A stretch of DNA of 64,000 nt from Stenotrophomonas africana (GCF_013004645.1 NZ_JABEME010000004.1:1-64000), one strand, 5' to 3'; positions 44,995 to 53,936 are shown, counted from the stretch's first letter. Notes: generated by a model not told the origin, from the sequence alone. Numbers and translations: made by a program.

Positions 44995-45921
44995 ATGGAG
45001 CAGGCAACACGCTACACGGCAACGCTGTACCTGGCCGCCCCCGGCACCCCACTGAAGAGCGGGGGCATTTCGCCGCGCGGCCACATGTACCTGCAGGTGG
45101 CAGCAGGCGACGAGGCCCACAGCTATGGCTTCGCACCACCGGGCCACGCGCCGGGCGAAGCCCCCACCGGCGTGCAGTACGCGCAGGTGCGCCACGATGA
45201 TGCCGACGAGCATCTGGACCCGTACTACAGCCGCACTCTGGAGATCACCGCGGAGCATTACGGCTGCCTGCGTGATTTCGCCGAGGAACCGGCCGAGTTC
45301 GAGTTCGATGTCGATCGCCCGGCCACCATCAACCGCTGCAGCGATTTCGTCTGGGCGGCGCTGCACTACGCCGGCTTGCATCCGCTGCCGGCCCCGCTGG
45401 ACGGCGGCAGCAACCTGGGCGAGTTCGCGGTGCTGTTCAACCTGCCGGAAATACAGTGCATTGCCGCGCCGTTCCCGGGCAGCGATCTGAATGCCGAAAC
45501 CCATCACGGGATGCCCGAGCGCGAGGCCGAGCGTCATCGCCAGGGCGACCGCGCCAGCGATGAGCCGCCGCCGACGCCGATCGAAGTGGCCGGCACGCTG
45601 CTGGACCCCTCGCATCCAGACCATCGTCTGTTCTCGCAGCTCATCCAGAAAGTGGCCGAGCTGGATGCGGCGCATGGTCGCCCGTTCGATGCCGCCAGCC
45701 AGCGCATCAGCGCCAGCCTGCTGGTGCTGGCCAAGCAGAACAATCTCTCGCGGGTGGACCACGTGCTGCTCAGCCGGCCGACAAAAAGCAGTCATGCAGC
45801 CGAGAGCATCTTCATCGTGCAGGGCGATCGCAACGACCCGGGGCACCGCCGCGCCAGCATCGCTACAGAAGTGGCGGCCAAGACCGATGTGGCCGATTCG
45901 CTTCGCTTGAAGGAGCAGTAA
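44995..45921 (+). CDS. XVIPCD effector with permuted NlpC/P60-like peptidase domain
   Basis: Protein of 308 residues. The N-terminal 170 residues look like a circularly permuted NlpC/P60 (YiiX-like) peptidase: candidate His30 in SPRGHMYLQ precedes candidate Cys115 in INRCSDFVWAALHYAGL, the order seen in permuted enzymes. A 25-residue linker leads to an XVIPCD from about residue 200 (DPSHPDHRLFSQLIQ..SRVDHVLLS..IFIVQGDRNDPGH). It should be sent by the T4SS into the periplasm of competitors to cut peptidoglycan. No signal peptide, as expected. The lipoprotein immediately upstream is the likely immunity partner. Confidence 0.8.
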   Translation: MEQATRYTATLYLAAPGTPLKSGGISPRGHMYLQVAAGDEAHSYGFAPPGHAPGEAPTGVQYAQVRHDDADEHLDPYYSRTLEITAEHYGCLRDFAEEPAEFEFDVDRPATINRCSDFVWAALHYAGLHPLPAPLDGGSNLGEFAVLFNLPEIQCIAAPFPGSDLNAETHHGMPEREAERHRQGDRASDEPPPTPIEVAGTLLDPSHPDHRLFSQLIQKVAELDAAHGRPFDAASQRISASLLVLAKQNNLSRVDHVLLSRPTKSSHAAESIFIVQGDRNDPGHRRASIATEVAAKTDVADSLRLKEQ

Positions 45922-46087
45922 CCCGCGCGCCTGCCATACGCGCGCCGGCGCACGCCACGCGCCCCACCTGCTACCATTCCCCCGCAACCCCAGCCAGCCC
46001 ACCCTGCGCAGACAGATGCGGGGCGGGCCGTCGCAGTACGGCCCAGCGAGCCAGGACACCTTCCCGTGCCCATTCAAGGACGCTCGC

Positions 46088-47233
46088 ATGTTCCGTACTC
46101 CTCTCTTCCGTTCGGCCGCGCTGGCCCTCGCTGTGTCGCTCAGCCTCGGCGCGCCTTCTGCATTCGCTGACAACGCGCCTGCCGCCAGCGCCACCACCGC
46201 CGTGCAGCGCCAGGCCGTGGCCAAGGGCCTGTACGAGCTGGCCTACAGCCCGAAGCAGAACGCCGTGTTCGTGGCCTCCTCCGGCGGCTTCGGCGATGAC
46301 GCTGGCCCGGCCCAGGTGCTGCGCCTGAACCCGACCACGCTGGCCGTGGAAACCCGCATCCCGCTGGAGCGCAAAGCCTTCGGCGTGGTGCTGGATGACG
46401 CCCACAACCGCCTGTACGTGGGCAACACCGTGGACCTGTCGGTGACCGTGGTCGACACCGCGCAGAACAAGGCCGTCGGCACCATCCAGTTGATGGAAAA
46501 GAAGACCGGCAAGGACGGCAAGGCCGCTTACACCCATGACCTGCGCGAGCTGGTGGTCGACAGCGCCGCCAACCGCCTGTACGTGACCGGCCACAGCAGC
46601 CAGCCGGACGTGAGCAGCGTGCTGTTCGTGATCGATACCACCACGCTGAAGGTGATCAACACCATCGACGGCCTGGGCAATGCCAAGGCACCGGGCCTCG
46701 CACTGGATGCGGCCAACAAGCGCGTCTACACCAGCAACCTGCTGGCCGATCTGGTGGTGGTGGGCACCGATTCGAACAAGGTGGTGGCGCAGCACAGGAT
46801 CGCCGCCGAGCAGCCGATGAACATCGCGCTGGATCCGGCCGGCAAGCGCCTGTTCGTGACCGACCAGGGCTCGGAATTCCTGCGTGGCTACCAGGCCAAG
46901 AGCAGCGGCCTGGTCAGCAAGCACCCGGGCCAGCGCGTGCTGGTGCTCGACCGCAGCACCGGCAAGGAACTGGCCAGCATCCCGACCGATGCCGGCCCGC
47001 TGGGCATCCTGCTGGATGCACCGCGCAAGCGCCTGTACGTGACCAACCGCGAAGCAGGCACGGTGACCGCCTACAACAGTGACAGCTACCAGAAGGTGGC
47101 GACCTACACGGTGCCGACCCACCCGAACAGCCTGGCGCTGGATGCGAAGAACAACGTGTTGTTCGTGAGCATCAAGAACGGCGAGAAGGACGACAAGGGC
47201 GCTGACGAGAGCGTGGCGCGCATCCAGCTGTAA
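46088..47233 (+). CDS. YncE-family secreted beta-propeller protein
   Basis: Protein of 381 residues with a signal peptide ending SAFADN and seven-bladed YncE-like repeats such as RLYVGNTVDLSVTVVDT and RLYVTNREAGTVTAYNS. YncE of E. coli is a periplasmic protein that binds DNA and is controlled by iron; the role of this homologue is not known. AAGGA precedes the ATG at 46088. A terminator follows. The gene appears to be core genome and marks the right flank of the island. Confidence 0.87.
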   Translation: MFRTPLFRSAALALAVSLSLGAPSAFADNAPAASATTAVQRQAVAKGLYELAYSPKQNAVFVASSGGFGDDAGPAQVLRLNPTTLAVETRIPLERKAFGVVLDDAHNRLYVGNTVDLSVTVVDTAQNKAVGTIQLMEKKTGKDGKAAYTHDLRELVVDSAANRLYVTGHSSQPDVSSVLFVIDTTTLKVINTIDGLGNAKAPGLALDAANKRVYTSNLLADLVVVGTDSNKVVAQHRIAAEQPMNIALDPAGKRLFVTDQGSEFLRGYQAKSSGLVSKHPGQRVLVLDRSTGKELASIPTDAGPLGILLDAPRKRLYVTNREAGTVTAYNSDSYQKVATYTVPTHPNSLALDAKNNVLFVSIKNGEKDDKGADESVARIQL

Positions 47234-47257
47234 CTGCGGTGCCCAGGCTGTAAACGC

Positions 47258-47288
47258 GGGGGCAGGGCGCAATGCGCTGCCCCCTTTT
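47258..47288 (+). terminator. Rho-independent terminator after the YncE-like gene
   Basis: GGGGGCAG pairs with CTGCCCCC around an inner CGC-AAT-GCG hairpin and is followed by TTTT. Confidence 0.85.
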
Positions 47289-47301
47289 CAAGCTGCAGCG
47301 T

Positions 47302-47700
47302 TTACCCCAGCCGCGGCGCGGGATTCTGCATTTCCTGGGCTTGGGTTTCGACCTGCTGCTGCACACCCACCCCCAACTTCTGCATCGACTGCTCCACCGG
47401 CGTCTGCGCCGCCACAGCCGTCGGCATCATCGCGCGCAGGTGCGCCGGATTGGCCGGGTCGCCCTGCACCACGAAGACGTTGTGCCCGGCCGGGTGCTGG
47501 GCCGTGGCGTTGCTGACCAGCACGTGGTCGACCTGTTGCAGGCCCTGCTCGCGCGCGAGCACGGTCAGGCTGGCGGTCAGGCGTTCGCTGGTCTGGTCGA
47601 ACGCACGGCCGTGCTGGGCATCCAGTGCGGCCACGCCCTGGCGGACCTGCTGGTTGAGGCCATAGTCGGGGTGGTTGGGGGTGATCTCTGCCATGGCCAT
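47302..47700 (-). CDS. stand-alone XVIPCD protein
   Basis: Protein of 132 residues that is almost all XVIPCD: it begins MAMAEITPNHPDYGLNQQ, then RAFDQTSERLTASLTVLA, QVDHVLVSNATAQHPAG and FVVQGDPANPAHLRAM, and ends in a short Gln-rich tail. There is no toxin domain and no signal peptide. It is very similar over its length to the C-terminus of the 1114-residue effector. It may be a remnant of an effector, a delivered partner subunit, or a competitor for VirD4 binding. Confidence 0.82.
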   Translation of the reverse strand: MAMAEITPNHPDYGLNQQVRQGVAALDAQHGRAFDQTSERLTASLTVLAREQGLQQVDHVLVSNATAQHPAGHNVFVVQGDPANPAHLRAMMPTAVAAQTPVEQSMQKLGVGVQQQVETQAQEMQNPAPRLG

Positions 47701-47770
47701 CGAACGGTAGCGGTGGGTCGTGGGTGAACCCCCTAAGTATAGATCCGGCCCGTGAAGCGCGCCCGAGGGG

Positions 47771-48274
47771 TCAGTCTGCCGGCCGATGGTCGTAGCTGAT
47801 CACCCGCTCGGCCAACCAGCGCCCGTCCACGCGACGCCAGACCTGGATGAAGCGGGCCTGGCCCACCCAGCGCTCCACGCCATCCTTGCCGCGCTCATGA
47901 AAGCGGTGGTCGCCGATCTCCAGTGCGCGCTCGTCATGCAGCGGGAACACCTGCAGCGAAGGCTCCACCCGCTCACGGCGCAGGCTCCAGCCGCCCTTGC
48001 GCGCATTGCTGCACAGGTTGGCCACGCTGCGGCGGAAGTCTTCGCGGCTGCTGGCCGACTTTCCATCCTTGTCATGGAAGAACTCCATGTCCTGGGTGGT
48101 CATCGCGGCGGCTTTGTCGGCATCGCAGGCCTCGAAGGCCACGGCGAACAGCTGGGTGTCGGCCTGGCGGATCTGCTCGCGCAGGTCATCGGAGGACACG
48201 GGTGCGGTGGTGAGGCCGGCGGCCAGCAAGGGCAGGGTGAGCAGCAACATGGCGAGGCTCCAACGAGGGTTCAC
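47771..48274 (-). CDS. secreted NTF2-like (SnoaL/DUF4440-type) protein
   Basis: Protein of 167 residues with a signal peptide (LLLTLPLLAAG) and an NTF2-like domain: helical DDLREQIRQADTQLFAVAF, DKAAAMTTQDMEFFHDKDG and the strand pair WVGQARFIQVWRRVDGRWLAE. The GTG at 48274 gives a positively charged n-region; an ATG at 48250 has a better GGAG site and would remove eight residues, so the start is uncertain. Such proteins range from small-molecule isomerases to non-catalytic binders; no active site is obvious. Confidence 0.75.
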   Translation of the reverse strand: MNPRWSLAMLLLTLPLLAAGLTTAPVSSDDLREQIRQADTQLFAVAFEACDADKAAAMTTQDMEFFHDKDGKSASSREDFRRSVANLCSNARKGGWSLRRERVEPSLQVFPLHDERALEIGDHRFHERGKDGVERWVGQARFIQVWRRVDGRWLAERVISYDHRPAD

Positions 48275-48477
48275 GCAGGCTCGCACGGCCTTTGGGTGGC
48301 TGCAGCCGGCGTCCGACGAAACGGCCCTTCCACGGAGTGAACGCCCGCATTGGCGGCTCGGCTCCAGCGTCGGGGCCGTCGTCTGTGCAGGGGATGTCAT
48401 GGCGACCGGCGATTCCATCACGGTCGCGATAGGGGCCGGCCCATAGTCTGAAATCCTCCCCTCCCACAGGAGCTCCC

Positions 48478-49290
48478 ATGCCTGCTTCCCGCATCCGCCT
48501 GCACGTTGAAGACACCGGTGGCGACGGCCGCCCGGTGATCCTGATTCACGGTTGGCCGCTGTCCGCCGATGCCTGGAAGACGCAGGTGTCGATCCTGCGC
48601 GACGCGCAGCACCGGGTGATCAGCTACGACCGCCGTGGCTTCGGGCGTTCTGACAAGCCGGCAGAAGGTTACGACTACGACACGCTGGCGGCAGATCTGG
48701 CCAGGTTGATCGAGGAGCGTGACCTGCGCGACGTCACCCTGGTCGGCTTCTCGATGGGCGGCGGTGAGGTGGCGCGCTATGTGGCCAATCACGGGCAGGA
48801 GCGCCTGCACAGCGTGGTGTTTGCAGCCGCCGTGCCGCCGTATCTGCTGCGCGGCGAGGACAATCCGGAAGGTCCGCTCACCCAGGACAAGGCCGATGAA
48901 ATGCGCAGCGGTCTGGAGAAGGATCGCGAAGCCTTCTTCGATGGCTTCACCCGCGATTTCTTCAGTGCCAATGGCCAGCTGATGGTGACTGAAGAGACGC
49001 GTCAGGCGGCTATCGCGCTGTGCCACCAATCCGACCAGAACGCAGCGCTGGGGTGCATGAAGGCGTTCGCCACCACCGACTTCCGCGAAGACCTGAAGAA
49101 GATCACGGTGCCAACCTTGATCCTGCACGGTGACAGCGATGCCATCGTGCCGTTTGAAGGCTCGGGCCAGCGCACGCACCAGGCCATTCCGGGCAGCGAA
49201 GCGGTGATCCTTGAAGGCGCGCCGCACGGCTGCAACACCAGCCATGCCGATCGCTTCAATCTGGCGCTGCTGAACTTCCTGAAGCGGTAA
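48478..49290 (+). CDS. alpha/beta hydrolase (non-heme chloroperoxidase type)
   Basis: Protein of 270 residues with oxyanion motif HGWPLS, RGFGRSDKP, nucleophile elbow GFSMGGGE, Asp in ILHGDSDAIVP and His in GAPHGCN. It belongs to the cofactor-free haloperoxidase/esterase branch. Physiological substrate is unknown; esters or lactones are likely. AGGAG precedes the ATG. A 57-residue gene follows at 9 bp. Confidence 0.88.
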   Translation: MPASRIRLHVEDTGGDGRPVILIHGWPLSADAWKTQVSILRDAQHRVISYDRRGFGRSDKPAEGYDYDTLAADLARLIEERDLRDVTLVGFSMGGGEVARYVANHGQERLHSVVFAAAVPPYLLRGEDNPEGPLTQDKADEMRSGLEKDREAFFDGFTRDFFSANGQLMVTEETRQAAIALCHQSDQNAALGCMKAFATTDFREDLKKITVPTLILHGDSDAIVPFEGSGQRTHQAIPGSEAVILEGAPHGCNTSHADRFNLALLNFLKR

Positions 49291-49299
49291 GCTGCGGCC

Positions 49300-49473
49300 A
49301 TGCGCCAGACCAAGACACCCCCGTGGAAGAAGCCCAACCCCAAGGGCCAGACCTCGCAGCCGCTGTCGCCTGCACAGAAAGAGGCGGCGCGGCAGCGGGC
49401 GGAAGAGAATGGCCGGCGTTATCCGAATCTGGTGGACAATATGTGGGCCGCGAAGCTGCCGCGCGGATCCTGA
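49300..49473 (+). CDS. small conserved-looking basic protein
   Basis: Protein of 57 residues beginning MRQTKTPPWKKPNPKGQ and containing KEAARQRAEENGRRYPNLVD and ending WAAKLPRGS. It is rich in Lys, Arg and Pro, with good codon use and an ATG just behind the hydrolase gene, so it is probably the second gene of that unit. Function unknown; the composition would suit a nucleic-acid or ribosome-associated protein. Confidence 0.65.
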   Translation: MRQTKTPPWKKPNPKGQTSQPLSPAQKEAARQRAEENGRRYPNLVDNMWAAKLPRGS

Positions 49474-49476
49474 TCG

Positions 49477-49562
49477 GTAGAGCCGAGCCATGCTCGGCTT
49501 GCGCGCGCAGCGCGTGTCTTTAGGGCGGCGGCAGCAGCAGCCGAGCATGGGCTCGGCTCTAC
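49477..49562. repeat. SMAG pair overlapping a stop codon
   Basis: GTAGAGCCGAGCC..GCTCGGCT and AGCCGAGC..GCTCGGCTCTAC. The CTAC at 49559-49562 provides the TAG stop of the minus-strand gene 49559-50239. Confidence 0.85.
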
Positions 49563-50239
49563 AGGTCGGCCAACGGCGTCCAACCCGATTCGATCCACGG
49601 CGCAATCTTCACCTGTCGAACCGTGATTGCCTCAACCGGCATCCCGGCCAAGCGTGCAAGCTCTGCACGCAGCAGTTCGGAGTCCACCGGCACGGCCGTA
49701 GCCACCTGCAGCCGATCACCCTGATGCCTCACCTGTACCGGTAGCGTGGCGTGCGCGTCATGCTGGCCGCCGGTGCGCCCGATCGGGTAGCGCATTGTTA
49801 CCGGCCGTGACAGCTGCGCCAGCGCTGGCTGCCACGCCTGCAGCACGAGGGGCTGCCCGGCAGCGGGAACATGTACTTCAGCAATCGTGGCCGGGTAGCC
49901 GGTGAGGCTCTCGACCATCACCTGGAAGCGCGCGCCATCCGGCAAGACCAGCACGGCGGCGATCAATGCGGAGAACGAAACGAACACCGCCGCGAGGTTC
50001 CAGCTGCGCGGCGCGGTGGCCGGGCGCGTTGCGGTGCGCAGGCCCGGTCTGCGCCGCAGCTTGCGTGCGTAGATGCGCCGGTCCTTCCTGCGCGGGCTGC
50101 TGCTGTGCTCGGGCAGGTTCAAGGGAATCCGTGGAAGGCGCGCCACGCGGGCCTTGATCAGGCGCGACAGCAGCATCCAGGCGATCACGAACGCCAGCAG
50201 CGGAAGCAGCGTTCGTACCCATAGATACAGCGTGACCAT
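49559..50239 (-). CDS. membrane protein of unknown function
   Basis: Protein of 226 residues from the ATG at 50239 (GAGG upstream); a GTG at 50278 would add 13. Two hydrophobic segments flank a basic loop: near residues 3-26 (LLPLLAFVIAWMLLS) and 82-100 (LAAVFVSFSALIAAVLVL). The C-terminal 120 residues would lie outside the cytoplasm. No family recognised. The stop codon belongs to a SMAG. Confidence 0.65.
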   Translation of the reverse strand: MVTLYLWVRTLLPLLAFVIAWMLLSRLIKARVARLPRIPLNLPEHSSSPRRKDRRIYARKLRRRPGLRTATRPATAPRSWNLAAVFVSFSALIAAVLVLPDGARFQVMVESLTGYPATIAEVHVPAAGQPLVLQAWQPALAQLSRPVTMRYPIGRTGGQHDAHATLPVQVRHQGDRLQVATAVPVDSELLRAELARLAGMPVEAITVRQVKIAPWIESGWTPLADL

Positions 50240-50372
50240 CCACAACACCTCTACATACGACCATCCATGCTCATCCACATCCTACCGGGACCACGCGGCG
50301 GTTGTCGTATCCGCCAGCCGACAATCACAGGGCGCTTGGTTAGGATGGTCCTTTGTTGTCACGGATGAACCG

Positions 50373-51032
50373 ATGGTCTCTGCTGCTGCCCGCTTCTGTC
50401 GTATCTGTGGTCCCGGCCCGATCCTGCTGGCACTGCAGGTGGTGGCGCTGCTGGCGGTAGCCCTTGCAGCCGGCTTCTTCCACTACCGCGTGGGGCTGCT
50501 GCTTGAGCCGGTGGATGACGCATGCGGTGGGCCCGATCCGGTCGCGCGCATGCAGGTGGCCGAACAGCTGCTGGCGCGGTCCGCTGCGCTTGCACCGTGG
50601 CAACCGTTGCAGTGGATTCCGATGGCGGGCGTGGTAATGGCGCTGCTGGGCGCGATGTCGATCAGCGTCTACCGGCTGGGCCGCGTGTCGGAACGCCTGC
50701 GACGCGCCAACTGGGGGGTGATGGCGCTGCATGCCGCGATCCTGGCGCTGGCCCTCAGGGCCTTGCACCTGTACGACATGGCATGGACCAGCGTGGCCAA
50801 ACTGTCCCCAGCGGCGTGCCTGGTGGAACTGGACGAGCAGGGCCGGCTGCCGCTGGCACAGGCGCAGGAGGCGGTGTTTGGCATCCTCACCCGCGAGCAC
50901 GCGCCGCTGCTGCGCAATCCCGATGACCTTGCCTTGGTGCTGGTCGCGTTGTTGCTGATGGCCATGGCCGCAGGATTCATGCTGTGGCGGGCGATCGTGC
51001 GCGAACGTCAGGTGCAGTCACCCAGCCCATAG
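50373..51032 (+). CDS. four-helix inner-membrane protein, function unknown
   Basis: Protein of 219 residues with four hydrophobic segments: about 15-37 ([18 protein letters not shown]), 78-97, 113-129 and 192-212. A soluble loop with one cysteine (SPAACLVELDEQGRL) lies before the last helix. No family recognised. The start at 50373 is chosen as the first ATG in this frame after the repeat-free spacer; the ribosome site is weak. Confidence 0.65.
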   Translation: MVSAAARFCRICGPGPILLALQVVALLAVALAAGFFHYRVGLLLEPVDDACGGPDPVARMQVAEQLLARSAALAPWQPLQWIPMAGVVMALLGAMSISVYRLGRVSERLRRANWGVMALHAAILALALRALHLYDMAWTSVAKLSPAACLVELDEQGRLPLAQAQEAVFGILTREHAPLLRNPDDLALVLVALLLMAMAAGFMLWRAIVRERQVQSPSP

Positions 51033-51102
51033 CGGGCGTTTGACCGGCCACGCGCCCGCAATCGCGCTACAGTCTGCGCTTCGCTCCTGCAAGGAAGTGC
51101 TA

Positions 51103-52071
51103 ATGCGTTGGTTGCTGCGTGCTGTGCCATTGCTGCTGTGTTCGTTGGCGGTGCATGCCGCTGAAGTGGATCGTCGGATCGCGATGACCATCGACGACCT
51201 GCCCTGGGCGCGGGTGGACGAGATCGTTCCGCCGGACCTGCAGTCGCGGCACGAAGCGCTGATGGCGCAGCTGCATCAGGCAGACGTGCCGGTGGTCGGC
51301 TTCGTCAACGAGAACAAGCTTGAGATCGGCGGGCAGGTGCAGCCGGCGCGGGTGCAGATGCTGCGCGACTGGCTGGACGCCGGGTATGTGCTGGGCAACC
51401 ACACCTACTCGCACATGGATCTGAACGCCAAGGGCGTGCCTGCGTTCCAGCAGGATTTCCTGCGTGGCGAGACCGTGCTGCGGCCGTTGCTGGCCGAGCG
51501 CGGACTGAAGCCGCAGTGGATGCGTCACCCCTATCTGCGTGCCGGGCGCACGCCGGACGAACGCGCGGAGATGGACGCGTTCTTCAAGCAGCATGGCTAC
51601 CGCGTGGCACCTGTGACGGTCGACAACGGCGAGTGGGTGTGGGCGTTCGCCTACGCCAACGTGATGAACGAGCAGCCGGATTCCCCGGCGCGCGAGGCGA
51701 CGCTGGCACAGCTGCGCAAGGGCTACGTGCCGTACATGCTGAACAAGCTGGACTACTACGAGAAGCAGTCGCTGGCGCTGCTGGGCTACGCGCTGCCGCA
51801 GGTCTGGCTGATGCACGCGAACGAACTCAATGCAGCCACGTTTGCCGAACTGGTGGCGGCGACGAAGCGCCGCGGTTATCGCTTCATTTCATTGGACGAG
51901 GCGATGCGTGATCCGGCCTATGCACGTGCGGCCGAAGGCTACAGCGGTCGCTACGGCCCGAGCTGGCTGCACCGCTGGGCGATGGCGGAGAAGAAACCGA
52001 AGGACTTCTACGCCGGTGAACCGGAAGTGCCGAAGTGGGTGATGAAGCTGGCGAAGGTAGACTCGGAATGA
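51103..52071 (+). CDS. secreted polysaccharide deacetylase
   Basis: Carbohydrate esterase 4 protein of 322 residues with a signal peptide ending AVHAAE. The NodB fold motifs are TIDDLPW (catalytic base and metal Asp), GNHTYSHMD (two metal histidines) and RHPYLRAG (arginine of the third motif, with R for the usual R-x-P-Y form), plus LMHANELNA near the end. It would remove acetyl groups from N-acetylated glycans such as peptidoglycan or a polysaccharide. AAGGAAG precedes the ATG at 51103. Confidence 0.85.
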   Translation: MRWLLRAVPLLLCSLAVHAAEVDRRIAMTIDDLPWARVDEIVPPDLQSRHEALMAQLHQADVPVVGFVNENKLEIGGQVQPARVQMLRDWLDAGYVLGNHTYSHMDLNAKGVPAFQQDFLRGETVLRPLLAERGLKPQWMRHPYLRAGRTPDERAEMDAFFKQHGYRVAPVTVDNGEWVWAFAYANVMNEQPDSPAREATLAQLRKGYVPYMLNKLDYYEKQSLALLGYALPQVWLMHANELNAATFAELVAATKRRGYRFISLDEAMRDPAYARAAEGYSGRYGPSWLHRWAMAEKKPKDFYAGEPEVPKWVMKLAKVDSE

Positions 52072-52074
52072 GGC

Positions 52075-52917
52075 TCAGCGCTTGACGGCCAGCACACCGT
52101 CAAGCGCCAGCTCGGCCTTGAAGCCGGCCTTTTCCAGGCGCTTGGCCACTTCACGCGGCACGTCGCGGCCGCTGGTCAGCTTGTTCGGCGCACCGGTGTA
52201 GTGGAACAGGCGCCCGCCCTTGCGGATGACGCGGGCGAGGTGGTCGTAGAACACCTGTGAATACAGTTCGCCGGCGATGCCGAAGCGCGGCGGGTCGTGC
52301 AGGATCGCGTCGACGCTATTGCTGGCCACCTGTTCGATCTGCCGCGAGACATCGCCGTGGCTGAACTGCAGGCGGCCACCAGCCGCGGTCGAGTCCGGAT
52401 CCGGCGACCACGGGTTGAGCGTGCGCAGCCACATCACGTCGGCGTTCTTCTCGAACGAGCGGATCTGGCCGACACCGGCCTCCAGCGCGCAGGCGGCGAA
52501 GTAGCCGAGGCCGCCGCAGGTATCGAGGATGACCTTGCCGGCCGGGGCGACCAGCTCGACCTTGCGGCGAGCGTCCTCGAACGGTGACAGCTTGGAGGTC
52601 GGCAGCATCTTGATGCCGTCGATCTCGAAGGTCGGTGCGCCCCATTCGGTCGGCACCAGTTTGATCAGCGAACCGCTGTAGCGCGAGATCGGCGCGAAGT
52701 CCTCGCCATCCCAGTAGTACAGCGTGCGGTCCTTCAGCTTGCCCGGCCACGGGTAGGGCTGGCCACGGAAGTGGAAGCCGTCGGCGTCCAGCGCCACGCT
52801 GTCCTCGCTGCGACCGAGGTCGAGCGAGCCCTGCCAGTCGGCAGCGCCCTTGTCATGGGCACGGCGCAGGGTGTCGGCGCTGTCGCGGGTCAGCAGGGGG
52901 CCGGTGTAATGGGGCAC
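52075..52917 (-). CDS. class I SAM-dependent methyltransferase
   Basis: Protein of 280 residues from the GTG at 52917. The SAM-binding motif I is LDTCGGLGYFA, the acidic end of strand two is EKNADV, and motif IV reads ILHDPPRFG, a D-P-P-R/F type often seen in N- or C-methyltransferases. The N-terminal 100 residues (with YPWPGKLKDRTLYYWDGEDF) may bind substrate. The ORF is open further upstream but only through a SMAG. It converges with the deacetylase gene, 3 bp apart. Substrate unknown. Confidence 0.75.
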   Translation of the reverse strand: MPHYTGPLLTRDSADTLRRAHDKGAADWQGSLDLGRSEDSVALDADGFHFRGQPYPWPGKLKDRTLYYWDGEDFAPISRYSGSLIKLVPTEWGAPTFEIDGIKMLPTSKLSPFEDARRKVELVAPAGKVILDTCGGLGYFAACALEAGVGQIRSFEKNADVMWLRTLNPWSPDPDSTAAGGRLQFSHGDVSRQIEQVASNSVDAILHDPPRFGIAGELYSQVFYDHLARVIRKGGRLFHYTGAPNKLTSGRDVPREVAKRLEKAGFKAELALDGVLAVKR

Positions 52918-52964
52918 GGCGGGTACCGGGGCGGTTCGGGGGAGGGCATGGTACCGCAGCTGTT

Positions 52965-53056
52965 GTAGAGCCGAGCCCGCCCTTGCCTCCACCATGCCTG
53001 CATCCACGCATGGCGTGGATCTACTGCAAAAGTAGCCGAGCGTGGGCTCGGCTCTA
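52965..53056. repeat. SMAG cluster
   Basis: GTAGAGCCGAGC half-copy at 52965, ATCCACGC..GCGTGGATCTAC (53000-53023) and AGCCGAGCGTGGGCTCGGCTCTAC ending 53056. Confidence 0.8.
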
Positions 53057-53060
53057 CAGT

Positions 53061-53477
53061 TCAATCGCACTTCACCGCATACACCGGCCCAGCCCCGATC
53101 AGCATCAGCGCCATGTAGTCACTATCACTGGCCTTGCCCTTCAGCGTCGCGCCCTTGTTGAAGTGGAAGATGCCGAAGCCACCGGCCATGCGGATCAATG
53201 CCCTGTCGATCTGTTCGGCGTCATCGCGGAAGTAGCGGCTGATCTCGCTGCGGGTGGCCTTGTGCAGCGCATTGGGCTCGCGCTGCCACTGGTCGCCGCG
53301 GCTGAAGGAGACGAAGTACTGGCCGCCTTCCTTGTCGATGCGGAAGTCGGCCGGTTTGCGCGCGCCGGTGGCGAAGCAGCCCTGCAACGGGTCGGCGCTG
53401 AAAGGAAGCCCGGCGTCGCCACTGCAGGCGGTGAGCAGCAGGAGGGCACCGGGCAGCAGCAGGCGGAGCGTGCGCAT
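53061..53477 (-). CDS. lipoprotein of unknown function
   Basis: Protein of 138 residues with a lipobox LLTAC (Cys18). The mature part has two further cysteines (LQGCFATG and the C-terminal VKCD) that may pair. The segment PADFRIDKEGGQYFVSFSRG suggests a small beta-rich domain. No family recognised. The stop lies 4 bp from a SMAG. Confidence 0.7.
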   Translation of the reverse strand: MRTLRLLLPGALLLLTACSGDAGLPFSADPLQGCFATGARKPADFRIDKEGGQYFVSFSRGDQWQREPNALHKATRSEISRYFRDDAEQIDRALIRMAGGFGIFHFNKGATLKGKASDSDYMALMLIGAGPVYAVKCD

Positions 53478-53567
53478 GGGATGTCCCTACAAGGCAGGTG
53501 CGGCTAGTGTAGGCAGCATGCGGGCACGGCCCGTACAGAAATTCGGCAAGAACACAGGGGTTTTCGG

Positions 53568-53852
53568 ATGGCGCAGGGCAAGGCACCGTGGTGCGGCGTG
53601 GCCAGTTGGCTGGGGATCGCTGTGGGTTGGGGCGCCGGCACATTGGCTGCGCAGGCGGCGGTGGCCGCAGGCGGCAATGGCATGGCTGCGGGATTGGGCG
53701 TGGGCGTGCTGGGTGCGGCAGTGGTGGGCTGCGGCCTGGCGGTGGCCTCGCGCGTGCGCGGCGAGCGCTGGCCGTGGATCGGCATCGGTGGTGCGGTGCT
53801 GAGCGCGCTGCCGCTGCTGATGTATCTGCTGCGGATGATGTTGAAGCTCTGA
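53568..53852 (+). CDS. small membrane protein
   Basis: Protein of 94 residues with three hydrophobic, Gly/Ala-rich segments (about 8-33, 40-60 and 70-90). AGGGG stands upstream of the ATG. No family recognised. It is followed directly by a SMAG pair. Confidence 0.62.
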   Translation: MAQGKAPWCGVASWLGIAVGWGAGTLAAQAAVAAGGNGMAAGLGVGVLGAAVVGCGLAVASRVRGERWPWIGIGGAVLSALPLLMYLLRMMLKL

Positions 53853-53854
53853 CA

Positions 53855-53912
53855 GTAGAGCCGAGCCACGCTCGGCTGATGCCGGCGGCAGCCGAGCATG
53901 GCTCGGCTCTAC
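53855..53912. repeat. SMAG pair
   Basis: GTAGAGCCGAGCC..GCTCGGCTGATG and CAGCCGAGC..GCTCGGCTCTAC with only 10 bp between copies. Confidence 0.85.
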
Positions 53913-53936
53913 AAGTGCGACGGCAGTCGGACAGAA

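Noticed and set aside
31400..46087. Integrative element with integrase and attachment repeats
   Set aside because: No integrase, transposase or direct repeats were seen at the borders, so the island is described only by gene content and composition.
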